Source: WRMS01 sp038562165 (GTDB lineage: Bacteria > Bacillota > Peptococcia > DRI-13 > UBA5745). From it: DNA of 64,000 nucleotides. The position numbers and the translations under genes were made by a program. The notes below the pieces were generated by a model that saw only the letters and a list, made by a program, of their open reading frames with translations, was not told where the DNA came from and did not search any database. Positions 26,760 to 40,184 of this stretch are shown here, piece after piece. Positions within the stretch are counted from its first letter, which is position 1, and every line of letters starts with the position of its first letter. The stretch covers positions 43,934 to 107,933 of the forward strand of contig JBCFAO010000005.1 in NCBI GenBank assembly GCA_038562165.1, in the 5' to 3' direction.

Positions 26760-27686
26760 ATGCGATTTATGGCCTTTTTTATGTTTAAGCCCTTTTGCCG
26801 GAAAAAAAGCAAAACACCCCTGTTATTTTTCTTCTTCCTTATTTTAGCGATAACAGCCGGGTTCTTTGCCCTGCCGGACTTTTGGCGTTTTCATCCCTTC
26901 TACCCTTCTACCGCCAGCCATACCTGGAAGAGCGGGGAGCTTTCCGGCGGCGGCGAATTTCTGCCGGCGGGCCAAGGTTATTCCATCCTTATTGATTTAG
27001 ACCAACTGGTTCTTACCTTGTACAAAGACGGTGAGAAATTTGAGTCCTGGCCGGTTTCCGGCGGCAAAAAAGAGACGCCCTCCCCCACCGGGCAATGGCA
27101 AGTGGCAGGCATTTCCCGCTGGGGCGAAGGCTTCGGCGGAAGCTGGCTTGCTCTTAATGTGCCCTGGGGTAAATATGGTATTCATGGTACCGTGGAACCT
27201 TGGTTTTTGGGCAAAAAGAATGTATCCCACGGCTGCATCCGCATGAAAAACGGCGATGTGGCCCAATTAAAAAAATATGTAACCGTAGGAACTCCTGTTT
27301 TTATTAAGCAAGACAACGCCCCCTTCCGCATTCTAAAGGACGGCCGTATCGGCAGCGATGTGATGCAGCTCCAGGAAATGCTGAAAATCCTGGGTTATTA
27401 CAATGGAGGAGCCGACGGTCGTTTTGGCCGGGGTACCTTGACGGCCCTTCACCGCTTCCAAAAAGCCGAAAACCTTAAAGTTGACGGCGTCATGGGCTGG
27501 GAAAGCTGGCAACTGCTCTGCCAGCGGTCTGAAGAGGCCAAATTCCGGCAAGCCGTGGAAGGCTTGATCAAAAAGCGGGGCAAAAAACACATCCATCCGG
27601 CAAGGCCTCCAAAACAAGAGGCCGGACCGGCCGCTGCGGACGATGGGGAAAAACCACAGCCAACCGGCTTTGCTCCCCAATCCTAA
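26760..27686 (+). CDS. Membrane-anchored L,D-transpeptidase with peptidoglycan-binding domain
   Basis: About 308 residues. One N-terminal anchor (LLFFFFLILAITAGFFAL), a YkuD domain (about 75-185) with the catalytic signature HGTVEPWF ... VSHGCIRM (Cys nucleophile), and a PG_binding_1 repeat (RIGSDVMQLQEMLKILGYYNG) before a Lys/Pro-rich tail. It forms 3-3 cross-links or modifies the wall outside the membrane; in spore formers such enzymes also act on the cortex or coat. Two ATGs three codons apart are possible; the second fits the CAGG site better. Its end overlaps the convergent pyrG end by 4 bp. Confidence 0.9.
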   Translation: MRFMAFFMFKPFCRKKSKTPLLFFFFLILAITAGFFALPDFWRFHPFYPSTASHTWKSGELSGGGEFLPAGQGYSILIDLDQLVLTLYKDGEKFESWPVSGGKKETPSPTGQWQVAGISRWGEGFGGSWLALNVPWGKYGIHGTVEPWFLGKKNVSHGCIRMKNGDVAQLKKYVTVGTPVFIKQDNAPFRILKDGRIGSDVMQLQEMLKILGYYNGGADGRFGRGTLTALHRFQKAENLKVDGVMGWESWQLLCQRSEEAKFRQAVEGLIKKRGKKHIHPARPPKQEAGPAAADDGEKPQPTGFAPQS

Positions 27687-29346
27687 GTCTGGTTTTGGAG
27701 CGAAAGCATGGCCTTGGCCGCCGCCACAAACTCCCGAAATATGGGGTGGGCCCGGTTGGGCCGGCTTTTGAATTCGGGATGGTACTGGACGCCTACAAAG
27801 AAGGGACTGGCTGCTCCAGGCAGCTCTACCGCTTCCACCAGCCGCCCGTCGGGGGACAAGCCGGTAATCATCATTCCCGCCGCTTCATATTGAGAGCGGA
27901 GAGTGCTGCTGAATTCATAGCGGTGGCGATGGCGCTCGCTGATCTCCCGGCAGCCATAGATTTCTTCCATACGGGAGCCGGCCATGATCTGACAGGGATA
28001 GGCTCCCAGACGCAGGGTGCCGCCAATTTCCATGACACCCTGCTGATCCGGCATCAGATCGATAACAGGATGAGGAGTGTCTTGTTTAAACTCTGAGGAA
28101 TGGGCTTCCTCAAAGCCTAAAACGTGGCGGGCAAACTCAATCACCGCAATCTGCATGCCCAGGCAGATACCGAAATAAGGGATTTTCTTTTCTCTGGCAT
28201 ATTGAGCCGCCAGGACCATGCCTTCGATACCCCGTTCCCCAAAACCGCCGGGAACTAAAATACCGTGGAGTCCCGCCAAAAGCTCCTCTCCCTCCCGGGA
28301 CAGGCGGTAGCCCTGTTGGCCTCCCGCTTCCGGACCGGCAACATCCGCCAGTTTTTCGGCGTCAATCCAGCGGATCTCTACCTTTACCTGATTTTCGCCG
28401 CCGGCATGGGCCAGAGCCTCCACCACCGACAGATAAGCATCGTGAAGCTGGATGTATTTGCCCACCAGGCCTATGGTTACCGTGGTTTGCGGCACCGCCA
28501 GCCGGGCCAGCATAGCCTGCCATTCGTTCAAATCCGCAGGACTATCCGCCAGGCCCAACCGCCGGCAGACGATGTCCGCCAGGCCCTTTTCCTCAAACAT
28601 CATAGGCACCTGATACAAAATAGGCAGGGTCAGGTTTTCAATGACGCACTCCTTCGGCACATTGCAGAAGGAAGCGATTTTATCCAGCACCGGCTGGCTT
28701 ACGGGCTGGTCGGAGCGGCAGACCAAAATATCCGGCATGATGCCCAGCTTTTGCAGCTCCTTCACTGAATGCTGGGTGGGCTTGGATTTATGCTCCTTGG
28801 CGCTTTTCAAATAAGGCACCAGGGTCACATGGATAAAAAGACAGTTTTCCTTGCCTATCTCCTGGGAAATTTGACGAATAGCCTCCAAAAAAGGCTGACT
28901 TTCGATATCCCCCACAGTGCCGCCGATTTCCGTAATCACCGCATCGGCCCCTGTTTTTTCCCCCACCCGGTAAACGAAGTTCTTGATCTCGTCGGTAATA
29001 TGGGGGATTACCTGGATGGTGGTCCCTCCCAAAAGGCCCCGCCGCTCTTTGTCCAGCACATTGCTATAAACGCGGCCGGTGGTCAGGTTGGAATAGCGGT
29101 TCAAGTCTTCATCGATGAACCGCTCGTAATGGCCCAGATCCAGATCCGTTTCCGCTCCGTCTTCCGTAACGAAAACCTCTCCATGCTGATAAGGGCTCAT
29201 GGTTCCCGGGTCCACATTGATGTATGGGTCCAGCTTTTGGGCAGTGATCTTCAGGCCCCTGGCTTTCAGGAGGCGGCCCAGGGAGGCGGCGGTAATGCCC
29301 TTACCCAAGCCGGAAACCACACCGCCGGTGACAAAGACATATTTGG

Positions 29347-29350
<4 letters not shown>
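27683..29350 (-). CDS. pyrG: CTP synthase
   Basis: 555 residues. Synthetase half with GGVVSGLGKGI and the UTP/Mg site DPYINVDPGTMSP; class I glutaminase half with nucleophile GICLGMQ and HPEFKS. Converts UTP to CTP with glutamine or ammonia. Its ATG overlaps the stop of carB-dapF (4 bp). Last gene of purF-carA-carB/dapF-pyrG. Confidence 0.97.
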
Positions 29351-33648
<4,298 letters not shown>

Positions 33649-33649
33649 C

Positions 33650-34831
33650 TTAGTTTTCTCCTTTCATCAATGCCACGAAATCGTCGAAGAGATAGCGGGT
33701 ATCCAGAGGTCCCGAACAAGCCTCCGGGTGAAACTGAACGGAAAATACCGACTTGCCTATGTACTGCAAGCCTTCACAGGTACCGTCGTTGGCGTTGACG
33801 AAGCTTAGTTCCGCTCCGTCAGGCAACTGGTCCAGACTCACCGTATAGCCATGATTTTGGCTGCTGATCAGCACATGGCCTTTTTTGATATCCCGCACCG
33901 GCTGGTTGGCCCCCCGGTGGCCGTATTTCATTTTTTCCGTCTTGCCGCCCATGGCCAGAGCCAAAAGCTGGTGCCCTAAGCAAATACCGAAAACAGGCAG
34001 GTTCTGCTCCGTCAGTATCTTTAACTCCCTGATGATGGCCGTATTCTCCGCCGGGTCCCCGGGGCCGTTGGACAGCATGACGCCGTCGGGCTTAAGAGCC
34101 AAAATCTCTGCGGCGCTATAAGAATAAGGCACCGTCACCACCCGCAGGCCCCGGGCCAAAAGCTGCCGCTTGATATTGCCTTTGGCGCCGAAGTCCCAGA
34201 GGACTACGGTCAGCGGCTTCCCGTGTTTACCCAGCTCTTCCGGTTTCTTTAGTTCTTCTGGTTCTTCCACCTTTTCCGGTTTTTCGAGTTTTTCCAACTT
34301 TTCCGGCTTTTCTCCGGCCCGGGCCTCATCGGTTTCAGGCTCTGTAACCACCGCCACCGAGGCTACTGCATCCTTAACCCGGTAGGACTGCAAAGCGGCA
34401 AACTCCGGATCGCCTTGAGTCAAAGGCCGGCTGCCAATGTAACCGTTGATAACCCCTTTTTCCCGGATGATTCTGGTCAAAGCCCGGGTATCGATATCCC
34501 ACAAGCCCACAATACCCTTATCTTTTAAAAAGGTGTCAAGATCCCCCTGGCTTCTGAAATTAGAGGGCTCCTGGCACCATTCTTTGACGATATAGGCTTT
34601 AAGCCTGGGGTAATTGCTTTCAAAATCCTCCGGTATTACTCCGTAGTTGCCAATGAGAGGAAAGGTCTGTACGACGATCTGGCCGAAATAGCTGGGGTCG
34701 GTTATCGTCTCCAGATAGCCGGTCATGCCCGTTGTAAATACGACTTCTCCCCTAACCTCCCCGGCAGCTCCGAAGGGCCGGCCTTGAAACACCTGGCCGT
34801 CGGCCAAAGTCAAATATATCCGTTTAGTCAT
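33650..34831 (-). CDS. carA: Carbamoyl-phosphate synthase small subunit
   Basis: 393 residues, about 30 more than usual. N-terminal CPSase domain, then a class I glutaminase with GICLGHQ nucleophile and HPEA. Between them (about 162-202) lies a Lys/Pro/Glu-rich spacer (repeats of EKPEKLEKLEKPEK type) that normal CarA lacks. It supplies ammonia to CarB for pyrimidine and arginine synthesis. It follows purF by 34 bp (counted to its ATG) and carB by one base. Confidence 0.95.
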   Translation of the reverse strand: MTKRIYLTLADGQVFQGRPFGAAGEVRGEVVFTTGMTGYLETITDPSYFGQIVVQTFPLIGNYGVIPEDFESNYPRLKAYIVKEWCQEPSNFRSQGDLDTFLKDKGIVGLWDIDTRALTRIIREKGVINGYIGSRPLTQGDPEFAALQSYRVKDAVASVAVVTEPETDEARAGEKPEKLEKLEKPEKVEEPEELKKPEELGKHGKPLTVVLWDFGAKGNIKRQLLARGLRVVTVPYSYSAAEILALKPDGVMLSNGPGDPAENTAIIRELKILTEQNLPVFGICLGHQLLALAMGGKTEKMKYGHRGANQPVRDIKKGHVLISSQNHGYTVSLDQLPDGAELSFVNANDGTCEGLQYIGKSVFSVQFHPEACSGPLDTRYLFDDFVALMKGEN

Positions 34832-34865
34832 CTGCTTTCCTCCCTAAAAATGAAATTGCTCCTTC

Positions 34866-36287
34866 TCAACACTTTGGCTTACCCTTTTGCTCAGCGTCCT
34901 CCTCCAATGCTACGGGATAATCGCCGTTAAAACAGCCTACGCAAAAAGGCAAAGCACAATCGCCGCAGGCTTCCTGCAGCCCTTCCAGGCTGATGTAGCC
35001 TAAGCTGTCGGCTCCAATACGCTGTCTCAGCTCCTCTTGGCTGATTTGGTTGGCGATAAGATTTTTTTCGTCGCCGATATCCGTGCCGAAATGGCAGGTG
35101 TATTTAAAAGGCGGTGAGGATATCCGCAGATGGACTTCTGCCGCTCCCGCTTCTTTTAAGCTTCTGATGATTTTAGCGCTGGTGGTGCCCCGAACGATGG
35201 AATCGTCTACCAGCACGATTTTTTTGCCGCTGATATTTGTCTTTAACGGGTTTAGTTTCAAACGCACCGCCGCTTCCCTTTGCTTTTGGGAGGGAAAAAT
35301 GAAACTCCTGCCGATATAGCGGTTTTTCAAAAAACCGCTGACAAAAGGAATACCGCTGGCGGCGCTGTAGCCTTGGGCTGCCTCCAGCCCGCTGTCCGGT
35401 ACGCCGCAAACCACGTCGGCCTCCACAGGATATTCCCGGGCCAGAACTTGTCCCGCCCGGAAACGGGCTTTATATACGCTAAGCCCGTCGATAACGGAGT
35501 CGGGCCGGGCAAAATAGACATATTCAAAAATACAAAGGCCTTGGCGTTCCTTTTTCAGCACCTGACTGCTGATCATCTGCTGCTCCCGGTCAATAACCAG
35601 CATTTCGCCGGGCTGAACATCCCGTAAAAACTCAAAACCGGCGCTTTCCAGGGCGCAGCTTTCTGAAGATACGGCCAGGCCAAGGCTGCCCTCTCCTATG
35701 CACAAGGGACGAAAACCCCAGCCATCTCTGAGAGCGATGATCTTGCCCTGGCTGGAAAGCACCACCAGGGAGAAAGCTCCCCGCAGACGGGCCGCGGCCT
35801 TAGCCACCGCCTCCTCTATATCGGTACAGGACAAGGCCTCATAAGCGATCAAGGTGGCAATGACTTCACTATCTGTGGTTGCGGTAAAATCGCAGCCTCC
35901 TTTTTCCAGTTCCGCCTTGATTTCCATGCCGTTAACAATATTGCCGTTGTGGGCTACGGCCAGACGGCCCCGCAGGTATTCGATAACGATGGGCTGGGCA
36001 TTTTCGCTGCAACTGGCGCCGGTAGTGGAGTATCTCACATGACCGATGGCCATGGCGGCGTCAGGCAGTTTTTTCAATGCTTCATCATTAAATATCTCAC
36101 TGGCCAAACCCTGGTCCTTATAGCAGCGGATGGACCTGTCCACCAAAACGGCAATGCCGGCGCTTTCCTGGCCCCGGTGCTGCAGAGCCAGAAGGGCATT
36201 GTATGTAAGGCCAGCCCCCTCGGGTTCCGTGAGACTGACGCCAAAAACACCGCATTCTTCTCCTAGTTTTCTGCTTTTTTTATCCAT
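34866..36287 (-). CDS. purF: Amidophosphoribosyltransferase
   Basis: 473 residues. Short propeptide (MDKKSRKLGEE), then the class II glutaminase nucleophile at the start of CGVFGVSL; the PRTase half has VLVDDSIVRGTT (PRPP loop). Cys residues near the C-terminus (CGDCALPFCVGC) and KYTCHFG fit the 4Fe-4S type of B. subtilis PurF. First committed step of purine synthesis. The ATG at 36285-36287 follows GGGGAGGCGCAGC. It heads an operon with carA, carB-dapF and pyrG rather than with other pur genes. Confidence 0.96.
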   Translation of the reverse strand: MDKKSRKLGEECGVFGVSLTEPEGAGLTYNALLALQHRGQESAGIAVLVDRSIRCYKDQGLASEIFNDEALKKLPDAAMAIGHVRYSTTGASCSENAQPIVIEYLRGRLAVAHNGNIVNGMEIKAELEKGGCDFTATTDSEVIATLIAYEALSCTDIEEAVAKAAARLRGAFSLVVLSSQGKIIALRDGWGFRPLCIGEGSLGLAVSSESCALESAGFEFLRDVQPGEMLVIDREQQMISSQVLKKERQGLCIFEYVYFARPDSVIDGLSVYKARFRAGQVLAREYPVEADVVCGVPDSGLEAAQGYSAASGIPFVSGFLKNRYIGRSFIFPSQKQREAAVRLKLNPLKTNISGKKIVLVDDSIVRGTTSAKIIRSLKEAGAAEVHLRISSPPFKYTCHFGTDIGDEKNLIANQISQEELRQRIGADSLGYISLEGLQEACGDCALPFCVGCFNGDYPVALEEDAEQKGKPKC

Positions 36288-36338
36288 GCTGCGCCTCCCC
36301 AAGCCCGTGGTTTTTTCTATCAGGTTTCTATCTGAAAT

Positions 36339-36347
36339 ATTATATCA
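36339..36347 (-). promoter_or_regulatory. Extended -10 promoter of the purF operon
   Basis: Minus strand TGATATAAT: an ideal -10 with TG extension, about 52 bp before the purF start. No good -35. About 45 bp further upstream lies GTATACATAC (36391-36400), similar to the paired sites in the GOGAT/glnN region. Confidence 0.55.
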
Positions 36348-36543
36348 CAGGTTTTTCGCAAGACGAATGGGAATTTGCAAATTTATGTAGGTATACATAC
36401 TAAGATATCTTGGGTTAATATTCTGCCGGGTTGGAACTCCGCCACTTGGCATTTTGCTGATTTGCTATCCTGCTGATTTGCCTCCGCTGGGTTGGCGCTT
36501 CGCTGGGTTGAGCCCCTGGCACGGCCGTCTGCGACGGCATTCC

Positions 36544-36869
36544 TGTGCAAAATTGCAGCTTTGTTACCGTTGGCATAGGCTAACTGTTCAATTTTGCAGG
36601 TTTGTCGCACCGTCTCTCGGAAAATGAGCAAAATTGCAGGTTTATCATCGGTTTAAAATGTTTGAAACATGCTTTTATGAGGCTGATTAGCGTTTTTTAG
36701 CCGTATTTAGTGTAGCAAGCAGAATCAAAACCCTATTCTAGAGAGTCAGCACACTTTAAACTTGACTACAAACCTGCAATTTTGCACAAAAACGCCCTTT
36801 GATCGCTACAAACCTGCAATTTTGCACAAAAACGCCCTTTGATCGCTACAAACCTGCAATTTTGCACAA
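36544..36869. repeat. Two opposed arrays of the 23-bp motif, 40-bp period
   Basis: Three plus copies start at 36544, 36585 and 36625 (for example TGTGCAAAATTGCAG, TGAGCAAAATTGCAGG); three minus copies occupy 36766-36788, 36806-36828 and 36846-36868 and read TGTGCAAAATTGCAGG then TTTGTAG. Steps are 41, 40, 40 and 40 bp. The second array also repeats its 17-bp spacer. The spacer 36288-36941 has no other feature but short TTTGCTGATTTGC and CTGGGTTG direct repeats near 36455-36520. Confidence 0.75.
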
Positions 36870-36941
36870 TCAGTGCCGGCAACGCCGCAACATCGCAACG
36901 CCTACCACTGCCAAGCACCGACACCTCACACCTAAGGCCGA

Positions 36942-37514
36942 TCACTCCTTTTCATAGGTCCGCAATATATCCTTAGCCACCTTTTGCCGGGGCTGCCGCA
37001 AGTCCATGGCCTGCTTTTCAATGTAGCGGTGGGCCTGGGTCTCCGTCATGCCCAGGTATTGGATCAGCACCAGCTTAGCCCGGTTGATCAGACGGATATC
37101 TTGAATTTTTTGCTGCAGCAGGCGGTTTTCCTGCTTCAAGTTGTGCCAGCGGCGCCCGTAGGCCTGGGCCAGCCTCAGAGCTTGGAGGAAGAATTGATCG
37201 CCGTAGGCTTTCGGCACCACGAAAACGCCGCTGTCGGCCATATCGGCGGCAAGGTTTTCTTCCGTTTCCCATTCTGTCAGCAAAAGCACGCCGGCGTCAT
37301 AGGTCTCAGCCACTGAGGCCGCAAAGGTAAAAGGATTTTCATCGGCAAGAGGCGGACAGACAAGCACCAGGTCAAAATCAGCCTCCGCCAGCTTGCGGCG
37401 GGCCTGGTTGCCGCCGCTAATCAAAAGCAGCCGCTCATAACCCTGCCCTTGCAGCAAACGGGCCGCCTCTTGTCCTTCTTTGGGGGCACCGGATACAATC
37501 AGTACTTGCTCCAC
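36942..37514 (-). CDS. ANTAR-domain antitermination regulator, NitR-like
   Basis: 190 residues: a receiver-like domain (1-120) that lacks a usable phospho-acceptor Asp (VLVCPPLADE where DxxLPD is expected), a coiled linker (HNLKQENRLLQQKIQ) and a C-terminal ANTAR RNA-binding domain (about 130-188, LINRAKLVLIQYLGMTETQAHRYIE in part). ANTAR proteins bind hairpins with A1/G4 hexaloops and block terminators; in Clostridium saccharobutylicum NitR, encoded beside glnA, is of this type. GTG start, AAGGAGGTGA upstream. Last gene of the GOGAT-purA-glnA operon; two leaders with matching hairpins lie 7 kb away. Without a phosphosite, activity may be set by protein contact, possibly with glutamine synthetase (inference). 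Confidence 0.88.
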   Translation of the reverse strand: MEQVLIVSGAPKEGQEAARLLQGQGYERLLLISGGNQARRKLAEADFDLVLVCPPLADENPFTFAASVAETYDAGVLLLTEWETEENLAADMADSGVFVVPKAYGDQFFLQALRLAQAYGRRWHNLKQENRLLQQKIQDIRLINRAKLVLIQYLGMTETQAHRYIEKQAMDLRQPRQKVAKDILRTYEKE

Positions 37515-37560
37515 AACTCTCACCTCCTTTTTGGCTGAACATCCGCGCCCCAATATCAAA

Positions 37561-37974
37561 GGATAGCGGATTGAGTCCGTAGGACATCTGCGCCCTTAGT
37601 ATCTACGGATAGCAGATTGAGTCCGTAGGACATCTGCGCCCTTAGTATCTTCGGATAGCGGATTGAGTCCGTAGGACATCTGCGCCCTTAGTATCTTCGG
37701 ATAGCGGATACATCCGCGCCCCAATATCTAAGGATAGCAGATACATCCGCGCCCCAATATCTAAGGATAGCAGATACATCTGCGCCCCAATATCTACGGA
37801 TAGCAGATACATCTGCGCCCCAATATCTAAGGATAGCAGATACATCTGCGCCCTAAGCTTCTACGGATAGCAGATTAAATCCGCAGGATTGTATCCGCAG
37901 GATTGTATCCGCAGGATTGTATCCGCAGGATTGTATCCGCAGGATTAAATCCGCAGGACATCTGCGCCCGCTGC
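37561..37974. repeat. Composite tandem repeat between glnA and the ANTAR gene
   Basis: Three 46-bp units (from 37561, 37607, 37653), then 33-bp units (37699, 37732, 37765, 37798, and a 34-bp one at 37831), then 14-bp ATCCGCAGGATTGT units (37879-37948 with a degenerate tail). All begin GGATAGC. Each 33-bp unit holds an inverted repeat: GCGGAT-AC-ATCCGC in one, GCAGAT-AC-ATCTGC in three, an intermediate in another. The repeats produce an open frame of 11-residue repeats on the minus strand, which I take as accidental. The spacer 37515-38010 has nothing else. Confidence 0.9.
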
Positions 37975-38010
37975 CGCCATCCCTTCAGTCCCAGTCTGCC
38001 ATGCGGCTAA

Positions 38011-39330
38011 TCAAATATACGAAAAATACTGCATCTCTTCCCAGAGCAACTGGTCCGGCGCCTGGCGGCAGGCCTGCCACTCCTCATCTTTGGCTTTAAG
38101 GTAAGGGCGCACCAATGTCTCCGGCAAGACCTGCCGGATAAAGCTGCTTTCTGCAGCCAAGGCCAAGGCCTCGCCCAGGGTTGCCGGCAGCTTCAACAAA
38201 CCGGCGGACTGGCTGTCATTTAACAGATAGAGATTATCTCCCCTGGGAGCGGCTAAAGGAAGCTGCCGCTGTATGCCTTCCAGGCCGGCTTCCGCCACTA
38301 AAGCGAAAGCCAGATAAGGATTGGCCGCAGGGTCCGGGGACCGCAGCTCCATCCGGCTCAACTCCCCTGCCGCCGCCGGGATACGAATAAGCTGTGAGCG
38401 GTTTTTTTGGCCCCAAGAGACATAGCCCGGCGCCTCAAAGGCTCCGAACCGGCGGTAGGAATTAGTCAGAGGATTGAGAAAGACGGTAATCTCTCTGATC
38501 CGCTCCAGTATGCCGGCCAAAAAGCTCTCGACAATTTGCCGGTCTGCCGGGTCGGCGGAGGCAAAGAGATTTTTGCCCTGGCGCAGCAAAGACAAGTTAA
38601 TATGAAGACCACTGCCGCTATAGCCGGGCAGAGGCTTCGGCATAAAACAGGCATGGAGGCCGCTTTGGGCTGCCAGGGCTTTCACCAGGGAGCGGAAGGT
38701 CATCAAATCGTCGGCAGCCTGACAGCATTCCTGATATTTGAAGCCAATCTCGTTTTGCCCCGGCCCCTGCTCATGATGGGAGCTTTCCGGCTGCAGCCCC
38801 ATATCTTCCAGAGTCAGGCAAATCTCCCGCCGCAGGTTTTCGCCCCGGTCGAGGGGCTCTATATCACAATAGCCGCCCCGGTCCTGGGGCACCTTCGTAG
38901 GCTCCCCTTTGTCATCCAGGTTGAATAAATAAAACTCGCATTCCGGCCCGATCTGGCAGCGAAAACCTGCTTCCTCCAGCCTTTTGGCTGTCTGGTACAG
39001 GATGCTGCGGCTATCGTTTTCATAGGGCCTGCCGTCGGGATAACAAATCCGGCAATGCAGGCGGACCACCCGTCCCCGGGAGGGCCGCCAGGGCAGCACC
39101 GCCAAAGTCGAAGGATCGGGGTAAAGGAACAAGTCGGAAGCCTCCGAGCCTTGAAAGCCTTGCAGGGCAGAGCCGTCAAAGGATATACCCTCACTGAAGG
39201 CCCGCTCTAATTCCTCCGGCATAATGGACAAGTTTTTGATACGGCCAAAGATATCGCAGAACATCAGACGGATAAACTTGACATTGTTTTCCCGGACGAA
39301 CTGGATTACTTCCGCCTCCGTATACTTCAC
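38011..39330 (-). CDS. glnA: Glutamine synthetase, type I
   Basis: 439 residues, the GSI-alpha length. Seen: DGSALQGFQ (Asp50-type loop), metal ligands in GPECEFYLF and ESSHHEQGPGQNEIGF, GSGLHINLSL, NRSQLIRIP, and RSPDPAANPYLAFA. No adenylylation Tyr loop. It makes glutamine from glutamate and ammonia with ATP. GTG start with AGGAGGTGA seven bases upstream. Fifth gene of the GOGAT operon; the ANTAR gene follows. Confidence 0.96.
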   Translation of the reverse strand: MKYTEAEVIQFVRENNVKFIRLMFCDIFGRIKNLSIMPEELERAFSEGISFDGSALQGFQGSEASDLFLYPDPSTLAVLPWRPSRGRVVRLHCRICYPDGRPYENDSRSILYQTAKRLEEAGFRCQIGPECEFYLFNLDDKGEPTKVPQDRGGYCDIEPLDRGENLRREICLTLEDMGLQPESSHHEQGPGQNEIGFKYQECCQAADDLMTFRSLVKALAAQSGLHACFMPKPLPGYSGSGLHINLSLLRQGKNLFASADPADRQIVESFLAGILERIREITVFLNPLTNSYRRFGAFEAPGYVSWGQKNRSQLIRIPAAAGELSRMELRSPDPAANPYLAFALVAEAGLEGIQRQLPLAAPRGDNLYLLNDSQSAGLLKLPATLGEALALAAESSFIRQVLPETLVRPYLKAKDEEWQACRQAPDQLLWEEMQYFSYI

Positions 39331-39350
39331 AATCAGTCACCTCCTGAAAA

Positions 39351-39425
39351 TTATTAATGCACATTCTAAAAATCGCTAATGTACATTCTGAAATCCCTAA
39401 TGTACATTCTGAATAATCGTTAATG
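39351..39425. repeat. Short tandem repeat before glnA
   Basis: On the minus strand AGAATGTACATTAG plus an A/T-rich tail is repeated about 3.5 times at 21-25 bp steps; each copy holds the palindrome AATGTACATT or a one-base variant. It spans from the end of the GXGXG gene to just before the glnA ribosome site. Possible regulator site or RNA structure. Confidence 0.6.
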
Positions 39426-40145
39426 TAAAACGTAAAGCTGCTTATACGGGTTTTTGGAATCCGGCTTTAGCACATAGAAAGGTCTGTCCAGAATTTTTTC
39501 CATCTTGACGTTAAAGAGACGGCAAAACTCCTCCAGTTCTCCTCTGATTTCAGTCATATCTTCCGCCCCTGCTTCGGCGGCGATAACCTGCCCGGGCAGA
39601 TGGCGGGGCAAGGCGGCGCTGCGGATATAGATCCTGCCGCCATGCATGCCGGTGGCGCAAAAAGGGCCTACCGGCGACTGGTCTGCCGGGCAATTGAGGC
39701 CCAGAACAATAATTTTGCCTCCCGCCTGGTATTCCCCTAAAAAATGGCCGGTGGTTTCGCCCACCACTAATACCGGTTCCTTATCCCGGGATTCCTTCAT
39801 ATGAATGCCGGCCCGGTAGCCGATACTTTCCCGGACAAAGATGCGGCCTCCCCGCATACTGTAGCCGGCGGCGTCGCCGGCGGAGCCGTAAACGCAGATT
39901 TCCCCGTCATTCATGGTATCGCCGGCAGCATCCTGGGCATTGCCATGGACGACGATTTTGGCGCCGTCCAGATAGGCTCCCAAAGCATTGCCGGGGGTGC
40001 CGAAAATCCTGATGGTTTTACCGGCCAAGCCGCCGGCAATATAGCGCTGGCCCAGGCAGTTTTCAATCAGCACCTCCTGGTCCGACGCTGATTTAATCAT
40101 CCGGTTCAGCTCTTTGAAATCCAATTCCGCAGCATCTATTCTCAC
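39420..40145 (-). CDS. Glutamate synthase GXGXG (beta-helix) domain protein
   Basis: 241 residues equal to the C-terminal domain of GltB. Repeating strands with G-x-x-G-x-x-x-G spacing are visible (GKTIRIFGTPGNALG, GAKIVVHGNAQDAAG, GEICVYGSAGDAAG, GGRIFVRESIGYRAG). In GOGAT this beta-helix packs the glutaminase against the FMN domain. Here it is a separate subunit, as in archaeal-type split GOGAT. GTG start with GGAGAGAG. Between purA and glnA. Confidence 0.92.
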   Translation of the reverse strand: MRIDAAELDFKELNRMIKSASDQEVLIENCLGQRYIAGGLAGKTIRIFGTPGNALGAYLDGAKIVVHGNAQDAAGDTMNDGEICVYGSAGDAAGYSMRGGRIFVRESIGYRAGIHMKESRDKEPVLVVGETTGHFLGEYQAGGKIIVLGLNCPADQSPVGPFCATGMHGGRIYIRSAALPRHLPGQVIAAEAGAEDMTEIRGELEEFCRLFNVKMEKILDRPFYVLKPDSKNPYKQLYVLH

Positions 40146-40184
40146 AGCTCTCTCCTATCCCTATTTCTATCCTTATTTCTATTC

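Noticed and set aside
36544..36869. CRISPR array
   Set aside because: Repeats of 23 bp with 17-18-bp spacers, opposed orientations, identical spacers in one half and no cas genes do not fit any CRISPR type.
37642..37845. Open frame of 11-residue repeats (MYLLSLDIGAQ) on the minus strand
   Set aside because: It arises because the DNA repeat unit is 33 bp, a multiple of three. It has no ribosome site of its own, and the 46-bp and 14-bp units of the same array break the frame.
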